A program made the translations under genes and the position numbers. DNA of 64,000 nucleotides from NCBI RefSeq assembly GCF_021277265.1, contig NZ_JAJSOH010000016.1, forward strand, positions 124,001 to 188,000, read 5' to 3'. Below, piece by piece: positions 25,614 to 36,633 of the stretch. Numbering within the stretch: the first letter of the stretch is position 1; every line of letters begins with the position of its first letter. The DNA is from Kineosporia rhizophila (GTDB lineage: Bacteria; Actinomycetota; Actinomycetes; Actinomycetales; Kineosporiaceae). The notes below the pieces were generated by a model. It was given only the letters and a program-made list of their open reading frames with translations. It was not told the origin of the DNA and did no database searches.

Positions 25614-26437
25614 CTGGTCCGGGTTTCCTCTCGGGGGTGGATGAGCAGGTGGGGCTGGTCGAGCTGGGGATGGGGCACCTGCACCGAGCCGACGCCGAAA
25701 TGGGCGTCGACGTGGGCGGCGCTGAGAACGTCGGCGGGTGGACCGATCGCGACGATGCGGGCGGGTCCGGCGCTGATGCCTTCCGGGCGGCCGACCACCG
25801 CCAGGGTGTCGAAGAAGCGCAGCGCCAGGTCGAGGTCGTGAACGGTGGCGACCAGGGTCTGCGACTGGGTGGCGAACACCTCGAGAAGCCGGAGCTGCCA
25901 GGCGACGTCGAGCTGGTTCGTGGGCTCGTCGAGCAGCAGCACGGGGCACTGCTGGGCCAGACCGCGGGCCAGCACCGCCCGGCGCCGTTCGCCGCCGGAG
26001 AGCTGGTCGCACGGTGAACTGATCCGGTCGGCCAGACCCACCGCGTCCAGAGCCGCCTCGACCACGGCTCTTTCGTCCCGGCCGCCGCGCGACCAGGGGC
26101 GGGTCCGGGGCACTCGCCCGAGGGCCACCAGTTCACCCACGAGCAGTTCCGCGGCCACGACTTCTTCCTGCGGCACGAAGGCCAGCCGGCGCGCCCGCTC
26201 CCGGGACGCAAGGTGACGGGAGTCTTCGAGGTGCCCTGAGGCGTCTGCAATCTGAACTTCTCCGGCGCTGGGGCGCAGCACTCCGGCCAGAACCCGCAGC
26301 AGGGTGGATTTTCCCGCGCCGTTCACCCCGACGATGCCCAGGCGTTGCCCGGCCGGAACGTCCAGGTCGATGTCGCTCAGGATGTCGCGGCCGCCGAGCC
26401 GGGCCGACACGCCCTTCAGACGCAGGGCCACGCTCAT
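25610..26437 (-). CDS. btuD: cobalamin ABC transporter ATPase (BtuD/FecE-type)
   Basis: 275 residues. Walker A GVNGAGKST, Q-loop FVPQEE, signature LSGGERRRAV, Walker B VLLLDEPT and H-loop VHDLDLA are all intact, giving one complete nucleotide-binding domain for a homodimer under the BtuC-type permease. The start overlaps the permease stop (ATGA) and the end overlaps the lipoprotein start, so the three are translationally coupled. The last 35 residues form a His/Pro-rich tail of unknown role. Confidence 0.9.
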   Translation of the reverse strand: MSVALRLKGVSARLGGRDILSDIDLDVPAGQRLGIVGVNGAGKSTLLRVLAGVLRPSAGEVQIADASGHLEDSRHLASRERARRLAFVPQEEVVAAELLVGELVALGRVPRTRPWSRGGRDERAVVEAALDAVGLADRISSPCDQLSGGERRRAVLARGLAQQCPVLLLDEPTNQLDVAWQLRLLEVFATQSQTLVATVHDLDLALRFFDTLAVVGRPEGISAGPARIVAIGPPADVLSAAHVDAHFGVGSVQVPHPQLDQPHLLIHPREETRTR

Positions 26438-27486
26438 CGTTCGCCGCCGAACCGGTACTGGCCCCGGCCCATCAGGAGCAGGAACAACGGCGCTCCGATC
26501 ACCCCGGTGACCACGCCCAGCGGAATCTCCTGCGGCCGAACCGCCAATCGGGCGAGAACGTCCACCCAGAGCAGGAATACACCACCACCGAGGGCTGCGA
26601 CGGGCAGCAGGACCCGATGCTGAGCACCGACCACCAGCCGGGCCGCATGCGGCACGATCAGCCCGACGAAGCCGATCCCACCGCTCACCGCCACCAGCAC
26701 CCCGACCAGCACCGCCAGGCCGACGAACAGGGTCGTCCGCAAGGCAACGACGTTCACTCCCAGGGCGGCGGCCGTGTCCGAGCCGGCGGCCAGGGCGTCC
26801 AGCCAGCGGTGCAGGGCGAGCATGCCCAGCGCCAGCACGGCCACGACAAGTGCCGGGATCCAGAGCTTTTCCCAGGTGGCACCGCCCACGCTGCCGAGCA
26901 TCCAGAACATCACCGAGTCCGCGGCCCGGGGGTCGTCGCTGAGGAAGACCAGGAACGAGGCGATCGACGAGAGTCCGGACGAGAGAACGACTCCGGACAG
27001 CACCAGCCGCAACGGGGTCAGCCCGCCCTGGGTCATCGCCACCAGGTAGACCAGCAGGGCGGAGCCGATCGCCCCGAGCAGGGCGCCGCCCGAGACCGCG
27101 TAGATGCCGAACCCGGCCAGGGAACCGGTGGTGATCGCCGCGGTCGCCCCGACCGACGCGCCCGAACTGATGCCCAGCAGGAACGGGTCGGCCAGGGGAT
27201 TGCGCACCAGCGTCTGCATTCCGGCGCCGGCCACCGCAAGTCCGGCACCCACGACCACCGCCATCAGGGCGCGCGGCAGCCGCAACTCCCAGACGATGAC
27301 GTCCCAGCGGCCCGGTCCGCTGCCGTCGAGGCGGTCGGTGACGGCGGAGACCACCTCACCCAGCGGGATGTGCTCAGAGCCGAAGGCCAGGGAGAGAACG
27401 ACGCTGACCAGGCACGCCACGGTCAGCGCGGCGGCCAGGGGCCAGAACTTCAGGCGGCGCCGGGCAGGGGTGGGCGACGGGTCCAC
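26434..27486 (-). CDS. btuC: cobalamin ABC transporter permease (FecCD/BtuC family)
   Basis: 350 residues, about ten membrane helices. FecCD signatures are RLPRALMAVVVGAGLAVAGA, NPLADPFLLGISSGA, and GGIGFVGLIVPHAARLVVG. The GTG at 27486 is preferred: GGAGAGG lies six bases upstream, and the extra 28 residues of the longer open frame are the riboswitch region read as codons. First gene of the operon; expression should be shut off by adenosyl- or methylcobalamin through the upstream riboswitch. Confidence 0.9.
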   Translation of the reverse strand: MDPSPTPARRRLKFWPLAAALTVACLVSVVLSLAFGSEHIPLGEVVSAVTDRLDGSGPGRWDVIVWELRLPRALMAVVVGAGLAVAGAGMQTLVRNPLADPFLLGISSGASVGATAAITTGSLAGFGIYAVSGGALLGAIGSALLVYLVAMTQGGLTPLRLVLSGVVLSSGLSSIASFLVFLSDDPRAADSVMFWMLGSVGGATWEKLWIPALVVAVLALGMLALHRWLDALAAGSDTAAALGVNVVALRTTLFVGLAVLVGVLVAVSGGIGFVGLIVPHAARLVVGAQHRVLLPVAALGGGVFLLWVDVLARLAVRPQEIPLGVVTGVIGAPLFLLLMGRGQYRFGGER

Positions 27487-27493
27487 GCATGAC

Positions 27494-27523
27494 CTCTCCA
27501 GTCCCGGGCCCTGGTCGCGAGAG
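27494..27523 (-). promoter_or_regulatory. possible ribosome-site-sequestering hairpin of the B12 riboswitch
   Basis: On the minus strand AGAG plus CCAG (27523-27511, with a small bulge) can pair with CTGG plus CTCT-complement (27501-27494), burying the GGAGAGG ribosome site of the permease at about 27493-27499. No U-tract terminator is present, so translational control is inferred. Confidence 0.5.
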
Positions 27524-27540
27524 CCCGTCGACGAACACGT

Positions 27541-27698
27541 GAACCGACAGGTCTTCGGACTCGGGGTCAACCGGTGGCACGGCCTTCCCAGGGAGAGGCT
27601 CCCCAGTGGCGAGTCGTGCCGCCGTCGCCCTTACCGCTGCGCGCCAGTCCCGGAATTGCACCGGAGTTCCCTGGCATCCACCCGGATGCGATCGGTTC
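27541..27698 (-). ncRNA. cobalamin riboswitch
   Basis: Read on the minus strand, the conserved core is plain: GGTGCAATTCCGGGACTG then CGCAGCGGTAA (27630-27664), the B12 box GCCACTGGGGAGC with CTGGGAAGGC (27582-27610), and GAGTCCGAAGACCTG (about 27548-27562). The ends pair: GAACCGA and TCGGTTC (27692-27698 with 27541-27547) close P1. It binds coenzyme B12 and switches off the BtuC-BtuD-BtuF operon 55 bp downstream. It starts 24 bp after the GNAT stop. Confidence 0.95.
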
Positions 27699-27721
27699 GT
27701 GCCGGAGGCTAGCACGCGGGA

Positions 27722-28261
27722 CTACTGCTGCATCACCCAGGTGGGCACCGGCTCGTCGATCTCGGCGACGACCTTCCAGCCGGACCGCTCGTACAGGGCC
27801 ACGTTACGGCGGGTGGCCGTCTCCAGGTAGGCGGGCAGCCCGGCCTCGGCCGCGCGCTGCAGCCCGGCCTGCATGACCGCCCGCCCCAGACCCCGGCCGG
27901 TGTGGTCGGGGTGGGTGCCGAGAACCCCGAGATACCAGTACGAGGACTCGGGGAAGGCGGCGTGCACGACCTCGTCGTAGGCGCGCAGCCGGGATGCGGC
28001 GGGCTCCGGCAGTTCCAGAGGGCTGCTGGCCGGGGGCGTGCCCGGCGGTTCCCAGATCGCCACCGAGACACCGCCCTCGACGGTCCAGATCGCCCCCATG
28101 CCGACCCTCTTGTCGAACACGTGACCGAAGAAGGCGGCGGCGCCGTGCTCGTACTCCTCCTGGTCGGGGAAGATGTGGCGCAGCACCGGATCGGACGAGA
28201 ACGCGGCGACCAGGGTGCGGACGATCGGGGTCCGGTCGGCGGGAGTGGCTACAGAGATCAC
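27722..28261 (-). CDS. GNAT-family N-acetyltransferase
   Basis: 179 residues. The acetyl-CoA loop is clear in GVLGTHPDHTGRGLGRAVMQ (V-x-P-x-x-x-x-x-G-x-G/A), followed by the family ending LETATRRNVALYERSGW. Substrate unknown. It lies 44 bp downstream of the secreted esterase on the same strand and just upstream of the cobalamin riboswitch, so it probably ends the preceding transcript. Confidence 0.9.
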   Translation of the reverse strand: MISVATPADRTPIVRTLVAAFSSDPVLRHIFPDQEEYEHGAAAFFGHVFDKRVGMGAIWTVEGGVSVAIWEPPGTPPASSPLELPEPAASRLRAYDEVVHAAFPESSYWYLGVLGTHPDHTGRGLGRAVMQAGLQRAAEAGLPAYLETATRRNVALYERSGWKVVAEIDEPVPTWVMQQ

Positions 28262-28305
28262 GGGGTCAGCTTCTCATCCCGACACTCCCGCCCCGGGCAT
28301 ACGGT

Positions 28306-29526
28306 TCAGGTGCGTTGCCGGGCCATCCACTGCCAGACGTGGGTGCCCTTGATGCTGGGATCGTTGCGGCCCACGTAGATCCACGACCAGTGGCCGGGGA
28401 ACTTGTAGCCGTTCCAGACCACCTCGTCGTAGAGCGTCACCCGCGAGCGCGGGATCAGTTCGCTCGCGTGCACGGTGTTGGCCTGCGGGTCGACGGTGGC
28501 GTCGTCGAGCGAGGTGACGAGCCAGGTGGGGGTACGGATGGCCCGGAGCTCGGCGTCCGGGATGAGCGGCGGGTTACCGGCCACCACGCCGCAGATCGGC
28601 ACCGAGGAGGCGAACAGGTCCGGGTAGGTGGTGGTCATCTTCAGACTCATGTAACCGCCGTTGCTGCACCCGACCACGTGCACCCGGTCGCGATCGATCG
28701 GGTGCCGCGCCGACACGTCCTCAATCACCTTCCTGATCATCGGGGCGAACCGCGGACCGTCCTCCATCCAGTACGAGGTGCTCTGCGGGGCAACCACATA
28801 CGCGCCGCCGAAGATCTTCTGCCCCTCCCGGGTAGCGAAGCCGAGCGCGCCCCGGTTCGCGCGCAGCGTGGTCTCGTTGTCGTAGTAGCCGTCCGGCAGC
28901 GAGGCTCCTTCACCGCCGCCGTGCAGCCAGACCACCAGAGGACGCCTGCCCCGCCCGGAAGGCGTGTAGAGCCGGTACTTCAGGCCGTTGCTGATCTCGT
29001 GGTGACCGAACGCGTCCACCTCGGGGTTGACCAGCCTGCCCTGCTCGAAACGCTCGATCAGCAGGGGCTTGCCGAACCGCCGGGGAAGGGGCTGGTTCTG
29101 GGTGATCGTGTATTCCAGGTTCAGGCGCACGTTCCGGCTGCGGGTCACCACGTAGCCGAGCGTCGCCGCACCGGGTTTCCCCTCGCCGTGCTCCAGTTCG
29201 AGCACGATGTTGCCGCGGTGATCCAGCCGCGCCCGGGTGACCACCCGGTCCAGGTCGTACCCACTGGCGCCCGGGATCGGGCTGGTGGCCTTCGCGTGCA
29301 CGGTGAACGTGCTGGTGGTGAGGCCTCCGGCGGTGATCGGGCCGAGCCGGGCGGTGTCCAGGGTGACGGCGGTGACCTGCTCACCCCCGTCGAGGGTCTC
29401 GGCCTCGAGCCGGAACCGGGTGGGCCTCTCGTCGGCTCCGGCGCCGGCGGCGTTCGTGATACTCAGGGCACCGGGCAGAACCAGGCCGGCGGCTAGGACG
29501 CTGCGGCGACCGATGGGCTGGGGCAT
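28306..29526 (-). CDS. secreted esterase (PHB depolymerase / prolyl oligopeptidase-like)
   Basis: 406 residues. The N-terminus (IGRRSVLAAGLVLPGALS) looks like a twin-arginine-type signal. An all-beta Ig-like region (about 35-170) is followed by an alpha/beta hydrolase domain with oxyanion loop VWLHGGGEG, nucleophile in VVGCSNGGYMS, Asp in TSLDDATVDP and His in FPGHWSWIY. This N-Ig plus esterase layout is known in extracellular carboxylesterases and peptidase-like enzymes. It follows a FecCD-type importer by 54 bp, so a role in opening or trimming an imported compound outside the cell is possible but unproved. Confidence 0.85.
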   Translation of the reverse strand: MPQPIGRRSVLAAGLVLPGALSITNAAGAGADERPTRFRLEAETLDGGEQVTAVTLDTARLGPITAGGLTTSTFTVHAKATSPIPGASGYDLDRVVTRARLDHRGNIVLELEHGEGKPGAATLGYVVTRSRNVRLNLEYTITQNQPLPRRFGKPLLIERFEQGRLVNPEVDAFGHHEISNGLKYRLYTPSGRGRRPLVVWLHGGGEGASLPDGYYDNETTLRANRGALGFATREGQKIFGGAYVVAPQSTSYWMEDGPRFAPMIRKVIEDVSARHPIDRDRVHVVGCSNGGYMSLKMTTTYPDLFASSVPICGVVAGNPPLIPDAELRAIRTPTWLVTSLDDATVDPQANTVHASELIPRSRVTLYDEVVWNGYKFPGHWSWIYVGRNDPSIKGTHVWQWMARQRT

Positions 29527-29580
29527 GCGAGCTCCTGTCCTCGTCTTCCTTGACTGGCGGACAAGACCAGGCTCGCATGC

Positions 29581-30347
<767 letters not shown>

Positions 30348-30351
<4 letters not shown>

Positions 30352-31352
30352 GACTGGGAGCCGAATCGCTCCATGATCGCCTCGAGACCGTCGATCGCCA
30401 GGGGGCTCGGCGGCTCGGTGAAGTTGAACAGCTGGGGCATCACGTCGCCGTTGGCCACCGCGGTGAGCTTCTCGGCCCCCGGCAGGTCGGTGATCGACTT
30501 GGTGACCGCTTCGGGGTCGCCGTCGGAGTACAGCAGGATCAGCACGTCGGGGTTCAGCCCGATCAGCTTCTCCAGGGTCACCTCGAACACCCGCTCGTCC
30601 ACGTCACCGAAGACGTTGGTGAAACCGGCGGCCTCGAGCTGCGGCTGGGCCATGCTGCGGGTGCCGTAGGCGTAGGTGACGCCGCCGCCGACGGTCGGGT
30701 AGAGCACTGCGGCGGTGCGGGGTTCGGTGCCGGCCGCGCTCTTCTCGACCGAGGCCAGGCGTTCCTTCAACGCGGCGACGGCCTGGTCGGCCTCGCTCTG
30801 GCGGTCGAAGACCTTGCCGTAGGTCTCCATCTGGGAGTAGATGTCGTCGAAACCGGGGTCGCTCAGGCCTTCTCCGCACAGGCCCGGCTCCTCCATCAGC
30901 GGGATCGAGACCGCGTCGAGGGTCTCGCGGTTCAGGTTGTCGGTCTCGCCCAGCACCAGGTCCGGCTCCTGGCTGATCACGATCTCCTTGGAGATCTGCA
31001 GGTGACCGCTGGTGTCGGTCTTGTCGGTGAGCAGCGGGATCTTGGCCAGGGCGGCGTTGGTGGCGTCGTCGTAGTAGGCCTCCGGGTACTGCCCGGCCCG
31101 GGCGGTCACGTCACCGAGCACGCCGAGGGCCTGCAGGTAGGGCACCGAGGCGCTCTTCAGCAGCACCACCCGCTCCGGCTCGGTGGTGAAGGTGACGTCG
31201 GCGCCGCAGTTCTCGACCGTGACGGGGTAGTTGCTGCTGCCCCCGGCGGCGACGTCGCTGGTGTTCGTCTCGGACGAACCCCCGCAGGCGCTCAGGAGGA
31301 GCAGTGCCCCGGCTGCCGTGGCGGCGATGGCGGGGCGGGTGATGACTGGCAT
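30348..31352 (-). CDS. metal/siderophore-binding lipoprotein
   Basis: 334 residues. Lipobox LSAC gives a lipid-anchored Cys at about residue 22. The FecB-like fold opens YPVTVENCGADVTF and continues PERVVLLKSASVPYLQALG; SQEPDLVLGETDN and LNPDVLILLYSDG are the two inter-lobe strands. GAGGAG lies seven bases before the ATG. It sits between the permease and ATPase, a normal FecBCD set. The closest functional guess is ferric-siderophore uptake; no IdeR-like box or riboswitch was found upstream of this operon. Confidence 0.88.
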
Positions 31353-31384
31353 GAACGTGCTCCTCGACTGAGTGTTCAAAGGTT

Positions 31385-32488
31385 CTAGGCGCTGGTGGCG
31401 TGCAGGCGGCGGATCAGGACCAGCAGGAAGGGCGCCCCGACCAGGGAGGTGATGATCCCGATCGGCAGTTCCTGGGGTTGCAGCAGGGTGCGGGACAGGG
31501 CGTCGGCCCAGACCAGGAAGATGGCGCCGAGCAGGGCGGCGACCGGTACGGCGCGCGCGTGCGGGGCCCCCACCAGGCGCCGGGCGACGTGCGGGATCAC
31601 CAGGCCGACGAAGCCGATGCTGCCGGAGGCGGCGACCAGGACGCCGATGCACAGCGACACCAGCACCAGCAGGCGGGTGCGGAACCGGTCGGGCGAGATG
31701 CCCAGGGTGTGCGCGGTCTCGTCGCCGATGGCCAGCGCGTCCAGTCGGCGGCCCCACAGGGTGAGCAGGCCCACGGTGAGCAGCACCACGGCCACCACGA
31801 TGCCCAGCGAGACCCCCCAGCGGGCCAGGCCCAGCGAGCCGAGCAGCCAGAACATCACCGAGCGGGAGCCCTCGGCCGAGTCCGAGGCGAAGATCAGGAA
31901 GCTGGTCAGGGCGTAGAGGGCGTAGCCGACGGCCACCCCGGCCAGCAGCAGGCGCACCGAGGTCACCCGCCCGCCGCTGCGGGCGATCAGGAACACCAGG
32001 AACGAGGCGGCCAACGCCCCCAGGAAGGCGGTGAAGGGCAGCGCGTTCTCGCCGAAGCCGACGCCGACCCCGAACAGGATCGCCGCGGCCGCCCCGCTGG
32101 AGGCGCCCGAGTTGATGCCCAGCAGGTAGGGGTCGGCCAGCATGTTGCGCACCATCGCCTGCAGGGCCATGCCGCAGACGGCCAGGCCGGCCCCGACGCA
32201 CACGCCCAGCAGCACCCGGGGCAGGCGAACCTGCCAGACGATCGCGTCCTGCGGCAGGCTCCAGGTCGGGGTGCCGGGCAGGCCGAAGAGGTGGTGGCCG
32301 ATGATCCGGGCCACCGAGGCCGGGCCGATCGCCACGGCGCCGACGCCGACCCCGAGCAGGACGCTGACCACCAGCAGCCCGGACAGGCCGATCAGCCAGG
32401 CCGAGCCGCGGCGGCGCTGCCCGGACAGGCCGAGGTCGGAGACCTGGGGCTGCAGGGACCGCCTCTCGCCGACGAGTTCCCCCGCCAT
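31385..32488 (-). CDS. metal/siderophore ABC transporter permease (FecCD family)
   Basis: 367 residues from ATG 32488, which has AAGGTGG upstream; the longer open frame to 32590 crosses the operator region. About ten membrane helices with FecCD marks RLPRVLLGVCVGAGLAVCG, NMLADPYLLGINSGAS and GSIGFVGLVIPHVARRLVG. First gene of the operon (permease, lipoprotein, ATPase, esterase), divergent from an MFS transporter with 175 bp between. Confidence 0.92.
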   Translation of the reverse strand: MAGELVGERRSLQPQVSDLGLSGQRRRGSAWLIGLSGLLVVSVLLGVGVGAVAIGPASVARIIGHHLFGLPGTPTWSLPQDAIVWQVRLPRVLLGVCVGAGLAVCGMALQAMVRNMLADPYLLGINSGASSGAAAAILFGVGVGFGENALPFTAFLGALAASFLVFLIARSGGRVTSVRLLLAGVAVGYALYALTSFLIFASDSAEGSRSVMFWLLGSLGLARWGVSLGIVVAVVLLTVGLLTLWGRRLDALAIGDETAHTLGISPDRFRTRLLVLVSLCIGVLVAASGSIGFVGLVIPHVARRLVGAPHARAVPVAALLGAIFLVWADALSRTLLQPQELPIGIITSLVGAPFLLVLIRRLHATSA

Positions 32489-32531
32489 GTCACCCACCTT
32501 CGGTTCACGGCCCGCAGTGCACCGGCCGTTG

Positions 32532-32548
32532 TTGCGAAGCCTATGCAA
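32532..32548. promoter_or_regulatory. 17-bp palindromic operator candidate TTGCnnAGnCTnnGCAA
   Basis: TTGCGAAGCCTATGCAA is symmetric at six positions per arm. It lies 44 bp before the importer permease and 116 bp before the MFS gene, and a further TTGCAA occurs at 32585-32590. It does not match the iron box found elsewhere in this window. Confidence 0.5.
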
Positions 32549-32663
32549 TAGAGCTCGGAGGCATGACGCCGGACTGCGAGATCTTTGCAACAGTCGGTGG
32601 CAAGTGCGGATCTGGAGCCTACGCTGACCTGGTCCACCCGTCCGGAGGCCGTGAGGAACGTCC

Positions 32664-33950
32664 GTGCTCAGCGCCTACCGCGGCCTGCCCGCAGCCAGCC
32701 GGCTGCTGATGATCAACATGTTCGGCATCAACCTCGGCTTCTTCCTGGTGCTGCCCTTCCTGGCCGGGTACATGAACGGCCTGGGCTACGCCGCGGGCAC
32801 CATCGGCCTGGTCCTAGCCCTGCGCATGCTCGCCCAGCAGGGCCTGACCCTGTTCACCGGGGCCGCCGCCGACCGCCTGGGCGCCCGCCCGATGATCATC
32901 CTCGGCTGTGCCCTGCGGGTGCTCGCCTTCGGCCTGTTCACCCTGGTCGGCTCGCTGCCCGGGCTGATCGCGGCGGCCATGCTCACCGGTCTGGCCGGGG
33001 CGGTGTTCGGCCCGGCGGTGCGCGCCTACCTGATGCAGGACGCGGGCGAGCGCCGCGCCGAGGCCTTCGCCCTGCTCAACACCGTGGGCCACGCCGGTGC
33101 CCTGATCGGCCCACTGCTCGGCGCCCTGCTGATCGCCGTGGACTTCCGCCTGGTCGCCGGGGTGGCCTGCGCCGTGTTCGCCGTGCTGACCCTCGGCCAG
33201 GTGCTGGTCCTGCCCGCCCGGCCGGTACCCCGGCTGGAGACCAGCCTGCTCCAGGGCTGGCACGAGGTCCTGACCAACCGCCGGTTCCTGCTCTTCGCGC
33301 TCGGCGGCTCGGCCTACTTCGCCCTCTTCGGGCAGCTCTACCTGGCCCTGCCGGTGGAGGCCCAGCGGGTCTCCGGGGTGGAGGCCGCGGTCAGCGCCGT
33401 GTTCATCGCCTCGACCCTGATCGGCATCTTCGGCTCGGTGCCCCTGACCTCGTGGTTCAAGGCCCGCTACAGCGAGGGCGCCTCGATGGCCGCCGGTCTG
33501 GCCCTGATGGGCGCCGGTTTCCTGCCGCTGGCGCTGGCCGGCCCGGCCCTGGCCGACGCCCCGGCCGGGCGGTGGAGCACCGGCGGTCTGCTCGCCGTGC
33601 TGCCGGTGCTGCTCGGCACGGCCCTGTTCACCGTGGGCACGGCCGTGGCCAACCCGTTCTCGATGACCCTGCTGCCCCAGGTCGGCAGCGAGCGCCTCGG
33701 GGGCACCTACTACGGCTTCTACTACCTGGTGCAGGCCCTGGCCGCGACCGTGGTGAACGTGGCCGTGGGCCAGTTGCTCGACCGCTTCGGGCAGGGCCCC
33801 GGCCGGGCCCTGCCCTTCCTGTTCCTGCTGCTGGTGGGGCTGGCCGGAGCGGGACTGATCTGCTGGATGTCCGGCACCGGCCGCCTGGCTCCCCGAAGCC
33901 CTAGCGGCCGTCGCTCGACCAGTGGTTCCGGTCGACCGCAGCCGGGCTGA
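32664..33950 (+). CDS. MFS transporter
   Basis: 428 residues, about 11-12 helices. The MFS A-motif region reads GAAADRLGARPMIILG (G-x-x-x-D-R-x-G-R/x-R), with a weak second copy in the C-half. The drug/siderophore exporter (EntS-like) subgroup is likely from size and the divergent metal importer, but no substrate residue is recognisable. GTG start with GAGGAAC upstream. The 3' end runs 50 bp into the convergent peptidase-like gene. The C-terminal tail is Ser/Gly/Arg-rich. Confidence 0.88.
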   Translation: MLSAYRGLPAASRLLMINMFGINLGFFLVLPFLAGYMNGLGYAAGTIGLVLALRMLAQQGLTLFTGAAADRLGARPMIILGCALRVLAFGLFTLVGSLPGLIAAAMLTGLAGAVFGPAVRAYLMQDAGERRAEAFALLNTVGHAGALIGPLLGALLIAVDFRLVAGVACAVFAVLTLGQVLVLPARPVPRLETSLLQGWHEVLTNRRFLLFALGGSAYFALFGQLYLALPVEAQRVSGVEAAVSAVFIASTLIGIFGSVPLTSWFKARYSEGASMAAGLALMGAGFLPLALAGPALADAPAGRWSTGGLLAVLPVLLGTALFTVGTAVANPFSMTLLPQVGSERLGGTYYGFYYLVQALAATVVNVAVGQLLDRFGQGPGRALPFLFLLLVGLAGAGLICWMSGTGRLAPRSPSGRRSTSGSGRPQPG

Positions 33951-35007
33951 AGTGGTGCACGCCGTAGCTCGCCCCCACCGCCATCAGCCGGGCGTTGGTG
34001 CCGTCCTGCGGGCTGGAGGTGATCCGCACCGACTTGCCCTCGGCGTTCTTGATCTTCACGCTCGGGCCGGACCAGGACACGGCCATGTCGATCGCGTCGC
34101 CGGTGTTGTGCCGACTGCGCAGGGCCGGCGGGGTGGCCAGGGCGGAGTCCACGCCGAGCGCGCCGAGCAGCTGGCGGGCCGCCGCGACCGAGGCCTGGGT
34201 GTCCGTCTTGCCGGTCTTCGTGCGGTGCTGCCAGCACACCTTGGGCGCCGGCTCCGAACCCACCGGCACGTAGGCGGGCACCTCGGCCGGGGAGATCTGG
34301 CCCTTGGCGATGCGGTAGCTGAAGTGCATCAGGTACGAGCGCTGGGGTGAGCGCAGCGAGGAGGTGGGCCGCACGGTGATCCCGGCGTTCGTCATCGCGG
34401 CGACGAACTTCTCCACCCGGGGGCGGAAGCTGTCGTTCAGCAGTTCGACCGCGCTCTGGCCGCCCGGGAAGCGGGTGTTCCAGGCCGGGCCGCTGAGCTG
34501 CTGCGGGGTGCACATCAGGGTCAGCGCGGTGGCCGCCGACTCGATGCTGCAGCCGCGCTTGTCCTTGTCCTGCAGCACACTCGCCTTGGCGGTGATCCGG
34601 TAGGCCTGCCGCGCCGCCACCCCACCGGGGTAGTTGCGGCCGACCTTCCACACCTTGGCGTCCTTGGAGCCGCCGAGCTCGGCGGTCTGGGCCGCCTGGC
34701 CGTCACCCCAGTCGATCACCACGCGGAAGCGGCAACCGGCGGTGCTGACCGCGCTGGACCAGGCCAGACTCACCTTCGGGTCGCTGCTGACGCAGCTGTC
34801 CCCGCCGCTGAGGCAGGCGTGGTCGGGCCTGTCCGAAGAGGTGGAGAGACCGCCGGCCCCGAAGGAGACCGGAGCCTTGGACGCCTTGGGTGCCTTGGAC
34901 GCCTGCGGCGCCGCCGAGGCGGCCGAGGCCGAGCCCACGAGAAGACCGAACGTCGCGATCGTGCTGATCAGGGCGTACCGAACCGTGCGCGTGGACATTC
35001 GCCTCAT
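33901..35007 (-). CDS. secreted protein with D-alanyl-D-alanine carboxypeptidase-like (M15/hedgehog-type) domain
   Basis: About 368 residues. Signal peptide ends near SASAASA. The middle (about 60-165) is a Cys-containing beta domain with VVIDWGDGQAA. The C-terminal domain has the zinc pattern of LAS peptidases: SRHNTGDAIDMAV (His and Asp six residues apart) and a final DRNHWSSDGR with the third His. Such enzymes trim cell-wall peptides. Start uncertain: ATGs at 35007 and 34998 and a GTG at 35043 are in frame, none with a good ribosome site. It overlaps the convergent MFS gene. Confidence 0.72.
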   Translation of the reverse strand: MRRMSTRTVRYALISTIATFGLLVGSASAASAAPQASKAPKASKAPVSFGAGGLSTSSDRPDHACLSGGDSCVSSDPKVSLAWSSAVSTAGCRFRVVIDWGDGQAAQTAELGGSKDAKVWKVGRNYPGGVAARQAYRITAKASVLQDKDKRGCSIESAATALTLMCTPQQLSGPAWNTRFPGGQSAVELLNDSFRPRVEKFVAAMTNAGITVRPTSSLRSPQRSYLMHFSYRIAKGQISPAEVPAYVPVGSEPAPKVCWQHRTKTGKTDTQASVAAARQLLGALGVDSALATPPALRSRHNTGDAIDMAVSWSGPSVKIKNAEGKSVRITSSPQDGTNARLMAVGASYGVHHFSPAAVDRNHWSSDGR

Positions 35008-35111
35008 TCCGTTGAGCTGCCGTGGGTGCCACTTGCGTGCCACGGTCTCTCTCGGCCAGGCCTGTCCCCTGTTTACGCCTCTCCGGAGCGTCCCTCCCCC
35101 GGCCTAACGGC

Positions 35112-36485
<1,374 letters not shown>

Positions 36486-36633
36486 GGGCGAGGATAGGAC
36501 GCCGCACGGAGCCCCACCAAACAATCGGCGCCCGCCGGTCGATCCGGCCCGAAATTATTCGCCCGCCCGCCTCTCCGGTAGCAAGATCTGGTGCCCGACG
36601 AGCCCGACGCCACCCAAGCCCTAGGGTGACCGG

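Noticed and set aside
32489..32663. Iron box between importer and MFS gene
   Set aside because: No 19-bp match close to the DtxR consensus; only the unrelated TTGC/GCAA palindrome.
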